Source: Clostridia bacterium
GTDB taxonomy: Bacteria; Bacillota; Clostridia; Lachnospirales; Anaerotignaceae
DNA length: 64,000 nucleotides
NCBI GenBank assembly: GCA_022651385.1
Contig: JALCQR010000009.1
Location: 1 to 64,000, forward strand
Direction of reading: 5' to 3'
Positions 55,730-64,000 of the stretch are shown here, in pieces; within the stretch, counting starts at the first letter, position 1, and the number at the start of each line of letters is the position of its first letter. Below the pieces are notes generated by a model. That model worked only from the letters and a program-made list of their open reading frames with translations, did no database searches and had not been told where the DNA came from. Position numbers and translations under genes: made by a program.

Positions 55730-55852
55730 AATTACCTCCGTATCAAATTTATATTGTATTGCCGTATTATTTTTTGTAAAATATATCATAATATGCAGTG
55801 ATAAATATGGTACATATTCAATTATTTACAATTTACAAATTTGGAGGATTAC

Positions 55853-57427
55853 ATGGAACATATACGTAAAAGCGGTATACTGCTTAGCCCGACTTCATTT
55901 CCGTCAAATTACGGTATCGGAGATTTGGGAAAATCAGCGTATGATTTTATTGATTTTCTTAAAGAAAGCGGTATGAAATACTGGCAGATTCTGCCTTTAA
56001 ATCCCACGGGATTCAAGGATTCGCCATATCAGAGTTTTTCTGCTTTTGCCGGAAATTTTTATCTTATAAGCCCGGATATTTTAATAAATGAAAAACTTAT
56101 AAGCCCGGAGGACATAGAAAATATTAACTTTTTAGATGAAAAAGTTGAATATGGAAAAGTAATACCATATAAAATGGGAATTTTTAAAAAAGCATTTAAA
56201 AATTTTAAGAATATGGCAAAAACGGATATTCAGTTTATAAAATTTTGCCAAGACAATGAATTTTGGCTAAATAATTATGCTCTTTTTGTCTCTATTAAAG
56301 ATTATTATATTCAAAAACGCAAAAATGAATTCAAATCCGAAAAACAGGATGATTTTTGTAAAATTACAGCCTCTGTTCTTAATGAAAATACTCAGAAAGA
56401 CTATTATTACGGCGGTGTTTGGGCATCTTGGGATGAAGAGCTGATAAACAGAAATCCTTTAGCTTTGAGGAAAATGTCATATTTGTTAGAGGAAAAAATT
56501 ACATTTTACAAATTTTTACAATTTGAGTTTTTTTCACAGTGGAGTAAACTCAAGAAATATGCCAATTCAAACGGCATTGAGATAATAGGGGACATGCCTA
56601 TATTTGTGGCTTGGGACAGTGCCGACACATGGTCAAATCAAAATCTTTTTAAGCTGGACTCAAATGGTTTTCCTACGGAGGTGGCCGGTGTACCGCCTGA
56701 TTATTTCAGCAAAACAGGACAACTTTGGGGAAATCCCGTTTACAGATGGGAAGAACATGAAAAAAACGGCTATTTATGGTGGTGCGAACGTATAAAAAAT
56801 ACACTTTTGCTGACTGACAAAATACGAATAGACCATTTTAGGGGTTTTGAAAGCAATTACTGTATACCTTTTGGAAGCAAAGACGCAACAGTAGGAAAAT
56901 GGAAAAAAGGTCCGCAAAGTAAGTTGTTCAAAGTGATAGAAGAAAAAATAGGACTGCCGTTTATTGCTGAAGATTTAGGCATAATAACTAAAGAAGTTGA
57001 AGATTTAAGAGATGAATTTAATCTGCCCGGAATGCGCGTATTGCAGTTTGCTTTTGATAAAAGCAAGAATAATCCATATCTTCCTCATAACTATACAAAA
57101 AATTCAGTTGTATACACAGGAACTCACGACAATGATACATCTATAGGCTGGTACAGAAAAGCAACGGAATTTGAAAAAGACTTCTTAAGAAGATACATGA
57201 ACACTCCCGCAAACAGACCGTCTTGGGACCTTATAAGGCTTGCTATGTCGTCGGCTGCCGATACTGCAATTTTTCCTTTGCAGGATGTGCTGGAACTTGG
57301 AAGTGAAGCTCGAATGAATACTCCGGGAACTGAAAGCGGTAACTGGCAGTGGCGGTACAAGAAAGGTGACTTGACTGAAGAACGCATAAATGAACTTAAA
57401 TATCTTTGTAAGATTTTTAAAAGGTAA
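55853..57427 (+). CDS. malQ: 4-alpha-glucanotransferase (amylomaltase)
   Basis: 524 residues (GH77) from the ATG at 55853 after GGAGG. Transfers alpha-1,4-glucan chains in maltodextrin or glycogen use. The nucleophile Asp is in RIDHFRGF, the acid Glu in IAEDLG and the third Asp in GTHDNDT. Starts with the usual KSGILLSPTSFPSNYGIGDLG shortened as GILLSPTSFPS. Stands alone. Confidence 0.96.
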   Translation: MEHIRKSGILLSPTSFPSNYGIGDLGKSAYDFIDFLKESGMKYWQILPLNPTGFKDSPYQSFSAFAGNFYLISPDILINEKLISPEDIENINFLDEKVEYGKVIPYKMGIFKKAFKNFKNMAKTDIQFIKFCQDNEFWLNNYALFVSIKDYYIQKRKNEFKSEKQDDFCKITASVLNENTQKDYYYGGVWASWDEELINRNPLALRKMSYLLEEKITFYKFLQFEFFSQWSKLKKYANSNGIEIIGDMPIFVAWDSADTWSNQNLFKLDSNGFPTEVAGVPPDYFSKTGQLWGNPVYRWEEHEKNGYLWWCERIKNTLLLTDKIRIDHFRGFESNYCIPFGSKDATVGKWKKGPQSKLFKVIEEKIGLPFIAEDLGIITKEVEDLRDEFNLPGMRVLQFAFDKSKNNPYLPHNYTKNSVVYTGTHDNDTSIGWYRKATEFEKDFLRRYMNTPANRPSWDLIRLAMSSAADTAIFPLQDVLELGSEARMNTPGTESGNWQWRYKKGDLTEERINELKYLCKIFKR

Positions 57428-57475
57428 TTACGAGATTTGTTTGGGTAAAATAAGCGGAATTTTTTGAATATACAA

Positions 57476-57514
57476 ATAAGTGCCGAAGATTAATAGCAAG
57501 TCTTCGGCACTTAT
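57476..57514. terminator. Bidirectional terminator between malQ and LOG-family gene
   Basis: A perfect 14-bp stem, ATAAGTGCCGAAGA/TCTTCGGCACTTAT, between convergent genes. Confidence 0.85.
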
Positions 57515-57525
57515 GAATAAAAATG

Positions 57526-58065
57526 TTATTTTTCGGATTCTATATACTTTAATATTTCATCTGCCTTATCATATATTCCGTAAAGTTTATCATCATTTCT
57601 TCTTATAAAACCCTCTTTTTTTGAAAACAATATGAAATCCTGAATTTTATTAAAATATCCCGAGATATTAAAAAGTGCCATTGGCTTTTTGTGTTCTCCG
57701 GCGGCTTTTTGGGCAAGAGTCTCGAAAAACTCGTCCATTGTACCTATACCGCCCGGAAGAATAATAAAAGCGTCGGCATTATCCTCAAGAAGCCTTTTAC
57801 GTTCTTTAAGGTTATCGGTAAAAATTATTTTTGTGCAGTTTCCGAATATTTCACCGTCATAATTAAAGTATTTTGGTGAAATGCCGATTATTTTGCCGTT
57901 TTTTTCAAATGCACCTCTTGCAGCAGCACCCATAAGTCCGTTATTTCCGCCGCCGAAAATAAGAGCATGTCCTCTTTGAGCAATTGTGCGACCCAAATCT
58001 TCGGTGGCTGCTATGTATTCTTTATTGATATTATTGCTTGCTGCACCGTAAATACAAATATTCAT
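57526..58065 (-). CDS. LOG-family nucleotide-binding protein (TIGR00730)
   Basis: 179 residues, Rossmann-like. GGGNNGLMGAAARG and the signature LPGGIGTMDEFFE mark the lysine-decarboxylase-like LOG family, whose tested members cleave nucleoside 5'-monophosphates (release of ribose 5-phosphate). Cellular role in Clostridia unknown. AAAGGAGG precedes the ATG at 58065. Confidence 0.9.
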   Translation of the reverse strand: MNICIYGAASNNINKEYIAATEDLGRTIAQRGHALIFGGGNNGLMGAAARGAFEKNGKIIGISPKYFNYDGEIFGNCTKIIFTDNLKERKRLLEDNADAFIILPGGIGTMDEFFETLAQKAAGEHKKPMALFNISGYFNKIQDFILFSKKEGFIRRNDDKLYGIYDKADEILKYIESEK

Positions 58066-58143
58066 AAAAAACCTCCTTTACTACCTTGATTGTAAAACAT
58101 ATTTAAACTAAAATAAAGTAAAAAATACAAGGAGCGGCAATTT

Positions 58144-59346
58144 ATGAAATACGCTAAAGCAATTCTTAAAAAAGGTGAAGGCCGTACAATAAAGTCTGGA
58201 GGACCTTGGGTATATGATAATGAAATAGATTATACGGAAGGTGATTTTGAAGACGGCGACATAATAGATATTGTGGATTTTGACGGGTATCCCATGGGAA
58301 AGGGGTTTATAAACAGAAACTCAAAAATCACGATACGTATGATGACCAGAAATCCAAATCAGGAAATAGACGATGCTTTTTTAAAGCAGAGGGTAAAAAA
58401 TGCATGGGAATACCGTAAAAATGTTACAGATACGTCATCCTGCCGTGTAATTTTTGGCGAAGCTGATTTTCTGCCAGGTATTGTAATCGACAAATATTCA
58501 GATGTTTTGGTTGTAGAAAGTCTTGCGCTTGGGATTGACAGGTTTAAAATTAAGATAATAGATTTCTTGAAAGAAAGTCTTTTTGAGGACGGAATAAAAA
58601 TTCGCGGTGTATATGAAAGAAGCGACGCCAAAGTTAGGCTTCACGAAGGCATGGAGCGGGTAAAGGGTTTTATTGGAGAGCCTTTTGACACTAAAGTCAA
58701 AATAGTTGAAAACGGTGTAAAATATATTGTTGATGTTGAAGACGGACAAAAAACAGGATTTTTTCTCGACCAAAAATATAACCGTCTTGCCATACAAAAG
58801 ATTTGCAAAGGAAAAGACGTACTTGACTGTTTTACACATACAGGCTCATTTGCCTTAAATGCGGGAATTGCCGGTGCCAAAAATGTCATAGGCATTGACG
58901 CAAGTCAGCTTGCCGTTGACCAAGCTACGGAAAATGCAGATTTAAACGGACTTACGGAAATTGTGAAATTTGAGTGTGAGGATGTGTTTGAACTGCTGCC
59001 AAAACTTGAGAAAGAGGGAAAAAAGTTTGATGTGGTTATACTTGACCCTCCGGCTTTCACAAAATCACGAAACTCAGTAAAAAATGCAGTAAAAGGTTAT
59101 AGAGAAATAAATTTAAGAGCAATGAAGCTTATAAAAGACGGCGGTTTTTTAGCAACATGTTCGTGCTCACATTTTATGTCTTATGAGCTTTTTTCGCGGA
59201 CTATAGGACAGGCGGCAAAAGACGTGCACAGAAGGTTAAGACAGGTGGAATACAGAACTCAGGCTCCGGATCACCCAATACTTTGGGCTGCCGATGAATC
59301 ATATTATTTAAAGTTTTATATATTTCAAGTTTGTAAAGACATGTAA
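58144..59346 (+). CDS. Class I SAM-dependent rRNA methyltransferase, RlmI-like
   Basis: 400 residues: PUA domain (residues about 1-75), linker and Rossmann methyltransferase (VLDCFTHTGSFALNAG at about 221-236, VILDPPAFTKS with the NPPY-like motif, and CSCSHFMS with Cys). Related to RlmI, which forms m5C1962 in 23S rRNA; the exact site here is inferred. AAGGAG precedes the ATG. Confidence 0.92.
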   Translation: MKYAKAILKKGEGRTIKSGGPWVYDNEIDYTEGDFEDGDIIDIVDFDGYPMGKGFINRNSKITIRMMTRNPNQEIDDAFLKQRVKNAWEYRKNVTDTSSCRVIFGEADFLPGIVIDKYSDVLVVESLALGIDRFKIKIIDFLKESLFEDGIKIRGVYERSDAKVRLHEGMERVKGFIGEPFDTKVKIVENGVKYIVDVEDGQKTGFFLDQKYNRLAIQKICKGKDVLDCFTHTGSFALNAGIAGAKNVIGIDASQLAVDQATENADLNGLTEIVKFECEDVFELLPKLEKEGKKFDVVILDPPAFTKSRNSVKNAVKGYREINLRAMKLIKDGGFLATCSCSHFMSYELFSRTIGQAAKDVHRRLRQVEYRTQAPDHPILWAADESYYLKFYIFQVCKDM

Positions 59347-59352
59347 TATCTA

Positions 59353-59560
59353 AGGCTGTGCCAGTTTAGGCACAGCCTTTTGTCAAAATCAGGATTTTGA
59401 CAAGTACTGTATGTAAAAACAGATGAGTTCCGGCGGCACTCCTTGAAACTCACTGTTTTCCTCGACGGAAATGAATTCCGTCTGCGGATTAAAGTTGGGA
59501 AACAATTGTTTCCCAAACCTTTTTCGGCAATCTTGAGCTGTGTCAATTTAGACACAGCCT
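59353..59560. repeat. Dispersed structured repeat, copy A (with terminator of the RlmI-like gene)
   Basis: Begins with the hairpin GGCTGTGCC/GGCACAGCC + TTTT (59353-59381), which can end the upstream gene. It continues with TTTTGACAAGTACTGTATG, an AACAGATGAGTT/AACTCACTGTT stem, GACGGAA/TTCCGTC, TTGGGAAAC/GTTTCCCAA, and closes with a sister hairpin GCTGTGTC/GACACAGC (59537-59559) that differs from the first by paired changes. Copies B and C lie at 62165-62235 and 62719-62870. Confidence 0.6.
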
Positions 59561-59563
59561 ATT

Positions 59564-60475
59564 TTAAATTTTATTTTTAATATTAGTGGTCTGTTTTAGC
59601 CTTATGAATTTTCCGTCGGAAATTACAAGACCAATTATTATAAGTATAATACCGCATATTTCAAGATACGTTATTTTTTCATTGAGCACTATAAATGAAA
59701 AAACAGTTGCTATAACAGGCGAAAGATATATGTATGAGCTGGTTTTTGTTGCACCGAGTATTTTTATGGCACCGTTCCATGTGACGTAACATATACCGGA
59801 GCCTATACAGCCAAGAAAAAGAAAGCTTAGCAGCACATTTTTTTCTGTTATATAATCAAATGGTATTTTGTTTTTGGAAAATAAAATAACCGGTATCATA
59901 ATTAATAAGGCATACATAAATGTATGTTTTGTGGCTCCCAAAGCAGGATAGCCTTTAAGTGTAAGTTTCTTTGACGCTGTGGAATATGCCGCCCAAACAA
60001 TAGCAGCCAAAAGTGCCAGAGTGTCGCCTTTCGGATTAAGCTCGAGCACAAATTTACCGTTAAATGTTATAACTGTAATTCCTATCATTGATACTATAAA
60101 GCCTATAAAAAAGCATTTTTTAAGTTCCTCTTTAAGAAATAGACGGCTGAGCAAAGCTGTAATAAACGGTGATACGGCCACAAGTATACCGACATTTGCC
60201 GCTGTTGTATATACTAAAGCTGTATTTTCAAAAAGAAAATAAAACACTACTCCTGTTAATGCCGCGAATATGAATAGCAGTTCATCTTTAAAGCATATGT
60301 ATTTTATTCTTTTATGGTCGATTACTGTCAATAGTAAAAACGCTATAAAAAATCTTATAAATAGTATTTGATACGGCGAAAAATACTTAAGCAGTATCTT
60401 TGTTACGGTAAAAGTTGTTCCCCAAACAAAAACCGTAAATAAAGCTGTTATATGTCCTCTTATATCTTTTGTCAT
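59564..60475 (-). CDS. EamA/DMT-superfamily transporter
   Basis: 303 residues, ten helices in two EamA repeats (FVWGTTFTVTKI near residue 18; second repeat from about 155). Probable exporter of amino acids or metabolites; substrate unknown. GGGGGGAA precedes the ATG at 60475. A basic tail follows the last helix. Distinct from the DMT protein at 3179. Confidence 0.88.
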   Translation of the reverse strand: MTKDIRGHITALFTVFVWGTTFTVTKILLKYFSPYQILFIRFFIAFLLLTVIDHKRIKYICFKDELLFIFAALTGVVFYFLFENTALVYTTAANVGILVAVSPFITALLSRLFLKEELKKCFFIGFIVSMIGITVITFNGKFVLELNPKGDTLALLAAIVWAAYSTASKKLTLKGYPALGATKHTFMYALLIMIPVILFSKNKIPFDYITEKNVLLSFLFLGCIGSGICYVTWNGAIKILGATKTSSYIYLSPVIATVFSFIVLNEKITYLEICGIILIIIGLVISDGKFIRLKQTTNIKNKI

Positions 60476-60596
60476 TATATTCCCCCCAAAGTATTATATA
60501 AAAATTACTACATGTTTCATAATTTGTAAATAGTTTTTTTAATTGTCTTAAATTAAGTGCTTGACTTATTTATTTTATGGTGTAAAATCATTTTAT

Positions 60597-60858
60597 AAAG
60601 GCTTTGACGGGAAGGAGTACCTTCTTGCTCACACTCCAGAGAGAAGATGTATGGTGTAAATCTTCGTGTGGCTTTTTGGAAAGCAGTCCCCGAGCTTCGA
60701 ACCCAACGGAAATTTTTCTTAGTAGACTTCGACGGCGTTTCACCGTTATATGAAAGCGGTATGTTAGTATCGGCAAAGAGCAGAGCAATCTGAATTTAGG
60801 TGGTAACACGGACATATATGTTCGCCCTAAGCGTATAATACGTTTAGGGCGTTTTTTT
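60597..60858 (+). ncRNA. T-box riboswitch upstream of alaA
   Basis: Recognised by the GAAGGAGTACCTT start with the AGTA S-turn (about 60611-60623), AGAGAGAAGATG and GGTGTAA of the stem I tip, the GACGG/CCGTT stem III (60728-60748), the T-box core AGGTGGTAACACGG (60798-60811), and the terminator CGCCCTAAGCGTA/TACGTTTAGGGCG plus seven T (60823-60858). A GCT alanine codon at 60694-60696 follows GA and is a candidate specifier; it fits the gene downstream, but I cannot fix the stem I pairing by eye. Uncharged tRNA would promote read-through. Confidence 0.88.
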
Positions 60859-60922
60859 ATGCCAAAGGTCAGACACATACCGAAAACAACTTAATTTTTA
60901 TATATAAATGGAGGAAAAGACA

Positions 60923-62137
60923 ATGTATTTTGAAAAATCTCACAAACTTGATAACGTATGCTACGATATAAGAGGCCCGGTAATGGACGAGGCTAACCGT
61001 ATGACTGAGCAAGGCATAAATATATTAAAACTTAATATAGGAAACCCTGCTAAGTTTAAATTTACGGCTCCTGACGAAATAATATCTGATATGATAGTTA
61101 ATCTCCGCGACAGCGAGGGATATTCTGATTCAAAAGGCATATTTTCGGCCAGAAAAGCCATAATGCAGTACTGCCAGCTTAAAAGAATACCTAATGTGGA
61201 CATAAATGATATATATACGGGAAACGGCGCAAGCGAGCTTATAACAATGTGTATGCAGGGCCTTTTAAATCCGGGCGATGAAATACTGGTTCCGTCTCCG
61301 GATTATCCTCTTTGGACGGCTTCCGTTACTCTTGCAGGAGGAACGGCTGTTCACTATATTTGTGACGAGCAGGCCGAATGGTATCCTGACATTGACGACT
61401 TAAGAAGCAAAGTCACATCAAGAACAAAAGGCATTGTGGTAATTAACCCGAATAACCCAACTGGCGCACTTTATCCGAAAGAAGTACTTCTTGATATTGT
61501 TCAGGTCGCAAGGGAACATGACCTTATTCTTTTTGCGGATGAAATATATGACAGGCTTGTAATGGACGGTCTTCAGCATGTTGCTTTGGGCTCTCTTGCT
61601 CCGGACCTTATGGTTGTAAACATAAACGGCCTTTCAAAATCTCACAGAGTAGCCGGTTTCAGGTGCGGATGGATGTGTCTGAGCGGTGACAAGAGCAGAG
61701 CAAAAGGGTATATAGAAGGCCTTAACCTGCTTTCATCAATGCGCCTTTGTTCAAATGTTCCTTCCCAGAGTATAATTCAGACAGCTCTCGGCGGTATTCA
61801 GAGCGCAGATGAGCTTCTTTTGCCGGGAGGAAGAATATATGAGCAAAGAGAAGTTGTATACAATGCTCTTTCAAATATAGACGGAATAAGTGTTGTTAAG
61901 CCTAAGGCTGCATTTTATATATTCCCTAAGATAGATACTGAAAAGATACACATTTATGATGATGAAAAGTTTGCCTATGACCTTCTTAAGGAAAAACGCA
62001 TTCTAATTACCCACGGAAAAGGTTTCCATTGGGAAAAACCGGATCATTTCCGTATTGTATATCTTCCAGAAAAAGAAGTGCTTGTTGAGGCATGTAGAAA
62101 AATAGGAGATTTTCTCTCAACATATTCACAGGATTAA
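60923..62137 (+). CDS. alaA: Glutamate-pyruvate aminotransferase AlaA
   Basis: 404 residues from the ATG at 60923 (GGAGG upstream; the ATG at 60908 is 5' of that site). Class I/II PLP enzyme closely following E. coli AlaA in memory: LDNVCYDIRGPVMDEA, LKLNIGNPA, PDYPLWTA, NPNNPTGALY and the PLP Lys in NGLSKSHRVAGFR. Makes alanine from pyruvate and glutamate. Controlled by the T-box leader. Confidence 0.95.
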   Translation: MYFEKSHKLDNVCYDIRGPVMDEANRMTEQGINILKLNIGNPAKFKFTAPDEIISDMIVNLRDSEGYSDSKGIFSARKAIMQYCQLKRIPNVDINDIYTGNGASELITMCMQGLLNPGDEILVPSPDYPLWTASVTLAGGTAVHYICDEQAEWYPDIDDLRSKVTSRTKGIVVINPNNPTGALYPKEVLLDIVQVAREHDLILFADEIYDRLVMDGLQHVALGSLAPDLMVVNINGLSKSHRVAGFRCGWMCLSGDKSRAKGYIEGLNLLSSMRLCSNVPSQSIIQTALGGIQSADELLLPGGRIYEQREVVYNALSNIDGISVVKPKAAFYIFPKIDTEKIHIYDDEKFAYDLLKEKRILITHGKGFHWEKPDHFRIVYLPEKEVLVEACRKIGDFLSTYSQD

Positions 62138-62164
62138 TTAAAATGACCGTTGTTTCGTTTTAAG

Positions 62165-62235
62165 ACGAGGCTGTCGATAAAGTCGGCAGCCTTTTAAATC
62201 TGATTTTGACAAGAATGTATGAAACAGATGCGGTA
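62165..62235. repeat. Dispersed structured repeat, copy B (truncated)
   Basis: GGCTGTCGA..TCGGCAGCC hairpin plus TTTT, which can terminate alaA, then GATTTTGACAAGAATGTATG and AAACAGATG. The remainder of the element is missing. Confidence 0.5.
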
Positions 62236-62270
62236 TAGCACAAATGTAAAATTTTTTTATTATAAAAACC

Positions 62271-62298
62271 TTGTAATCCGATAGGAATATGGTAATAT
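62271..62298 (+). promoter_or_regulatory. Promoter of the Rrf2 regulator gene
   Basis: TTGTAA (62271-62276), 16 bases, TAATAT (62293-62298), 21 bases before the ATG. Confidence 0.4.
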
Positions 62299-62318
62299 TA
62301 TATTTGAGGTGATTTACT

Positions 62319-62717
62319 ATGAAAATTTCTACAAAAGGAAGGTACGCTCTCAGAATAATGCTTGATATTGCCGAAAATGACGATGGAGGATATATTTCAT
62401 TAAGAGATATTTCCGAAAGAGAGGGTATCAGCATAAAATATATGGAGCAGATAATACCGTCTCTGCACAGAGCAGGATATCTTAAAAGTCTTAGAGGAAA
62501 CGGCGGAGGATACCGCCTTACAAAAAAACCGGAAGAATATGTAGTCGGCGACATTTTAAGGGTAATGGAAGGCGCTCTTGCTCCGGTTGCATGTCTGGCT
62601 GATGAAATTAACGAATGCTCACGATGTGATACATGCCAGACACTTGGATTTTGGAAAGGATTGCAAAACACAATTGATAAATATGTTGACTCGGTTACTT
62701 TAAGAGATTTAATGTAA
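62319..62717 (+). CDS. iscR: Rrf2-family regulator, IscR-like
   Basis: 132 residues. Winged helix (KISTKGRYALRIMLDIAEN, then ISIKYMEQIIPSLHRAGYLKSLRG) and a C-terminal segment with CLADEINECSRCDTC, giving the three closely placed Cys that hold an Fe-S cluster in IscR. Expected to sense Fe-S status and repress the desulfurase gene downstream. Homologues such as CymR lack these Cys. GAGGTG precedes the ATG. Confidence 0.9.
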   Translation: MKISTKGRYALRIMLDIAENDDGGYISLRDISEREGISIKYMEQIIPSLHRAGYLKSLRGNGGGYRLTKKPEEYVVGDILRVMEGALAPVACLADEINECSRCDTCQTLGFWKGLQNTIDKYVDSVTLRDLM

Positions 62718-62718
62718 A

Positions 62719-62870
62719 GATGCTGTCATTAAAACCGACAGCTTTTGACAAATACTGTATGAAACAGATGAGTTCCGGTGGCAAAATTAATTGAAACTCA
62801 CTGTTTTTCTTAAATGAATTCCTTATATGCAATATAAGTTTAAGAATCTATTCGTTTCTTAAACATTTCT
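62719..62870. repeat. Dispersed structured repeat, copy C
   Basis: GCTGTC/GACAGC hairpin plus TTTT after iscR, then TTTTGACAAATACTGTATG, the AACAGATGAGTT/AACTCACTGTT stem, AAATGAATTCC, CTTATAT/ATATAAG and TTTAAGAA/TTCTTAAA. Same order of elements as copy A with different stem sequences. Confidence 0.6.
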
Positions 62871-62966
62871 GTTATACAAAAATAACTTTTTGACAATCTA
62901 AAAACACCTATTTTTTTTCAAATTACTATTCCTATAAAAATAATATGAAAAACTTTTATGAAAATG

Positions 62967-62995
62967 TTGACAAACTCCTACCATGATAGTAGTAT
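62967..62995 (+). promoter_or_regulatory. iscS promoter with overlapping dyad
   Basis: TTGACA (62967-62972), 17 bases, TAGTAT (62990-62995). The spacer holds CTACCATGATAGTAG (62978-62992), an imperfect dyad with CTAC/GTAG ends, a likely Rrf2/IscR operator. Confidence 0.65.
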
Positions 62996-63053
62996 ATAAC
63001 TATAGTAATCCTATATGAATACAGGGTAATAATAATTTGAAAGGATGATATAA

Positions 63054-64000
63054 ATGATATATCTTGATAATGCAGCAACAACTCCTGTAAGACCTGAAGT
63101 ATTTGAGGAAATGAAGCCGTATTTCACAGAGCATTTCGGAAATGCCTCAAGTATTTACTCAATAGCAAAAGATAGCAAAAAAGCAATGGACAAGGCAAGA
63201 AAGCAAGTTGCCGACGCAATAGGCGCAAAACCTGAAGAAATATTCTTCACAGGCTGCGGCTCGGAAAGCGACAACTGGGCTCTTAAAGGCACGGCAGACG
63301 CTCTTTCAAAAAAGGGAAAACATATTATTACAACCAAAATTGAGCATCATGCAATTCTTCATACTGCCGAATTTCTTGAGAAACATGGTTTTGAGGTGAC
63401 ATATCTTGATGTTGACAAATATGGATTTATCAATATTGAAGAGCTTAAAAAGGCTATAAGAGATGACACTATTCTTATTTCAGTAATGTTTGCCAACAAC
63501 GAAATAGGCACTATAGAACCTATAGCGGAAATAGGAAAAATTGCTCACGAGAGAGGAATACTTTTCCACACAGACGCTGTTCAGGCAATGGGACATGTTA
63601 AGATAGATGTTAATAAAATGAATATAGACATGCTTTCAATATCCGGACATAAGCTCGGTGCGCAGAAAGGCATTGGCGTACTTTACAAGAGAAACGGAAT
63701 AAAGATATCGCAGCTTATACACGGCGGAGCTCAGGAACAGCAGCAAAGAGCCGGTACTGAAAACATACCTGCTATAGTTGGTCTTGGAAAGGCAGCGGAA
63801 CTTGCAGTAAAAGAAATGGACGAGACAAATGCCAGAATAACAAAGCTTCGTGACAAGCTTATAAACGGTTTACTTGAAAAAATACCGTATTGTTCACTTA
63901 ATGGACATCCTTCAAAAAGACTTCCGGGAAATGTAAACATGTCTTTTGATTTTATTGAGGGTGAATCAATGCTTCTAATGCTGGACATGAAAGGCATTTG
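63054..64000 (+). CDS. iscS: Cysteine desulfurase, NifS/IscS type (partial, runs off the window)
   Basis: 315 residues are visible from the ATG at 63054; the frame is still open at 64000. Supplies sulfur from cysteine for Fe-S clusters. [16 protein letters not shown] start, [31 protein letters not shown] and the PLP Lys in [12 protein letters not shown] are diagnostic. Preceded by iscR; an iscU-type scaffold gene would be expected just after the window edge. Confidence 0.96.
   Translation, partial: MIYLDNAATTPVRPEVFEEMKPYFTEHFGNASSIYSIAKDSKKAMDKARKQVADAIGAKPEEIFFTGCGSESDNWALKGTADALSKKGKHIITTKIEHHAILHTAEFLEKHGFEVTYLDVDKYGFINIEELKKAIRDDTILISVMFANNEIGTIEPIAEIGKIAHERGILFHTDAVQAMGHVKIDVNKMNIDMLSISGHKLGAQKGIGVLYKRNGIKISQLIHGGAQEQQQRAGTENIPAIVGLGKAAELAVKEMDETNARITKLRDKLINGLLEKIPYCSLNGHPSKRLPGNVNMSFDFIEGESMLLMLDMKGI

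Overview
The window is a 64 kb chromosomal piece of a low-GC Gram-positive anaerobe of the class Clostridia, most likely a gut-type Lachnospirales member. This is inferred from the S10-spc-alpha ribosomal super-operon with AGGAGG ribosome binding sites throughout, ZTP and T-box riboswitches, a zinc-type S14, a group II ECF transporter module, a diphosphate-dependent phosphofructokinase, a clostridial NADP secondary alcohol dehydrogenase and an S-layer-homology surface protein. I could not place the species.

Layout. 1-200: hairpin-rich DNA that looks like one end of an IS200/IS605-type element. 220-10211: mixed accessory genes (Cu/Zn SOD-like protein, secondary alcohol dehydrogenase with a palindromic operator, divergent LysR/DMT pair, PadR/MFS efflux pair with a shared operator motif, a signal-less sugar-binding-like protein, ZTP-controlled purH, a YwaF-type membrane protein). 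10342-26654: rpsJ to rplQ, 32 genes on the + strand including secY, adk, map, a KOW protein, infA and rpoA; rpmD and rpmJ are present as short genes. 26983-31270: ecfA1-ecfA2-ecfT-truA, then rplM-rpsI with its own promoter. 31537-35212: S-layer-homology protein and a CPBP protease/XRE regulator pair. 35501-49441: a pyrimidine-degradation island. 49632-58065: small membrane protein, tRNA-Asp and tRNA-Val, PPi-phosphofructokinase, trmB, a candidate small RNA, an unknown Cys-rich protein, COG2426 membrane protein, rsmA, a lipoprotein, malQ and a LOG-family protein. 58144-64000: RlmI-like methyltransferase, DMT transporter, T-box-controlled alaA, an IscR-like Rrf2 regulator and the start of a cysteine desulfurase gene cut by the window edge.

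The most interesting region is 35501-49441. A four-gene NitT/TauT/THI5-type ABC transporter is followed by dihydropyrimidinase, a PreA-type dihydropyrimidine dehydrogenase and an M20 carbamoyl-amidase, then a class III aminotransferase flanked by two PucR-family regulators. Together they can import a pyrimidine-like compound, reduce it, open the ring, release NH3 and CO2 and transaminate the resulting beta-amino acid. Two features stand out. The transporter's binding lipoprotein appears to be circularly permuted: the second lobe of a normal NMT1/THI5 protein comes first and the first lobe is at the C-terminus. The PreA protein carries an N-terminal cysteine-rich Fe-S domain of the kind found at the start of full-length DPD, but no FAD/NADPH domain or PreT partner is visible.

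RNA and DNA regulation is rich: a ZTP riboswitch, a T-box, several ribosomal-protein leaders or hairpins, an attenuator-like hairpin before the ABC operon, several palindromic operators, and a dispersed structured repeat in three copies between 59353 and 62870.
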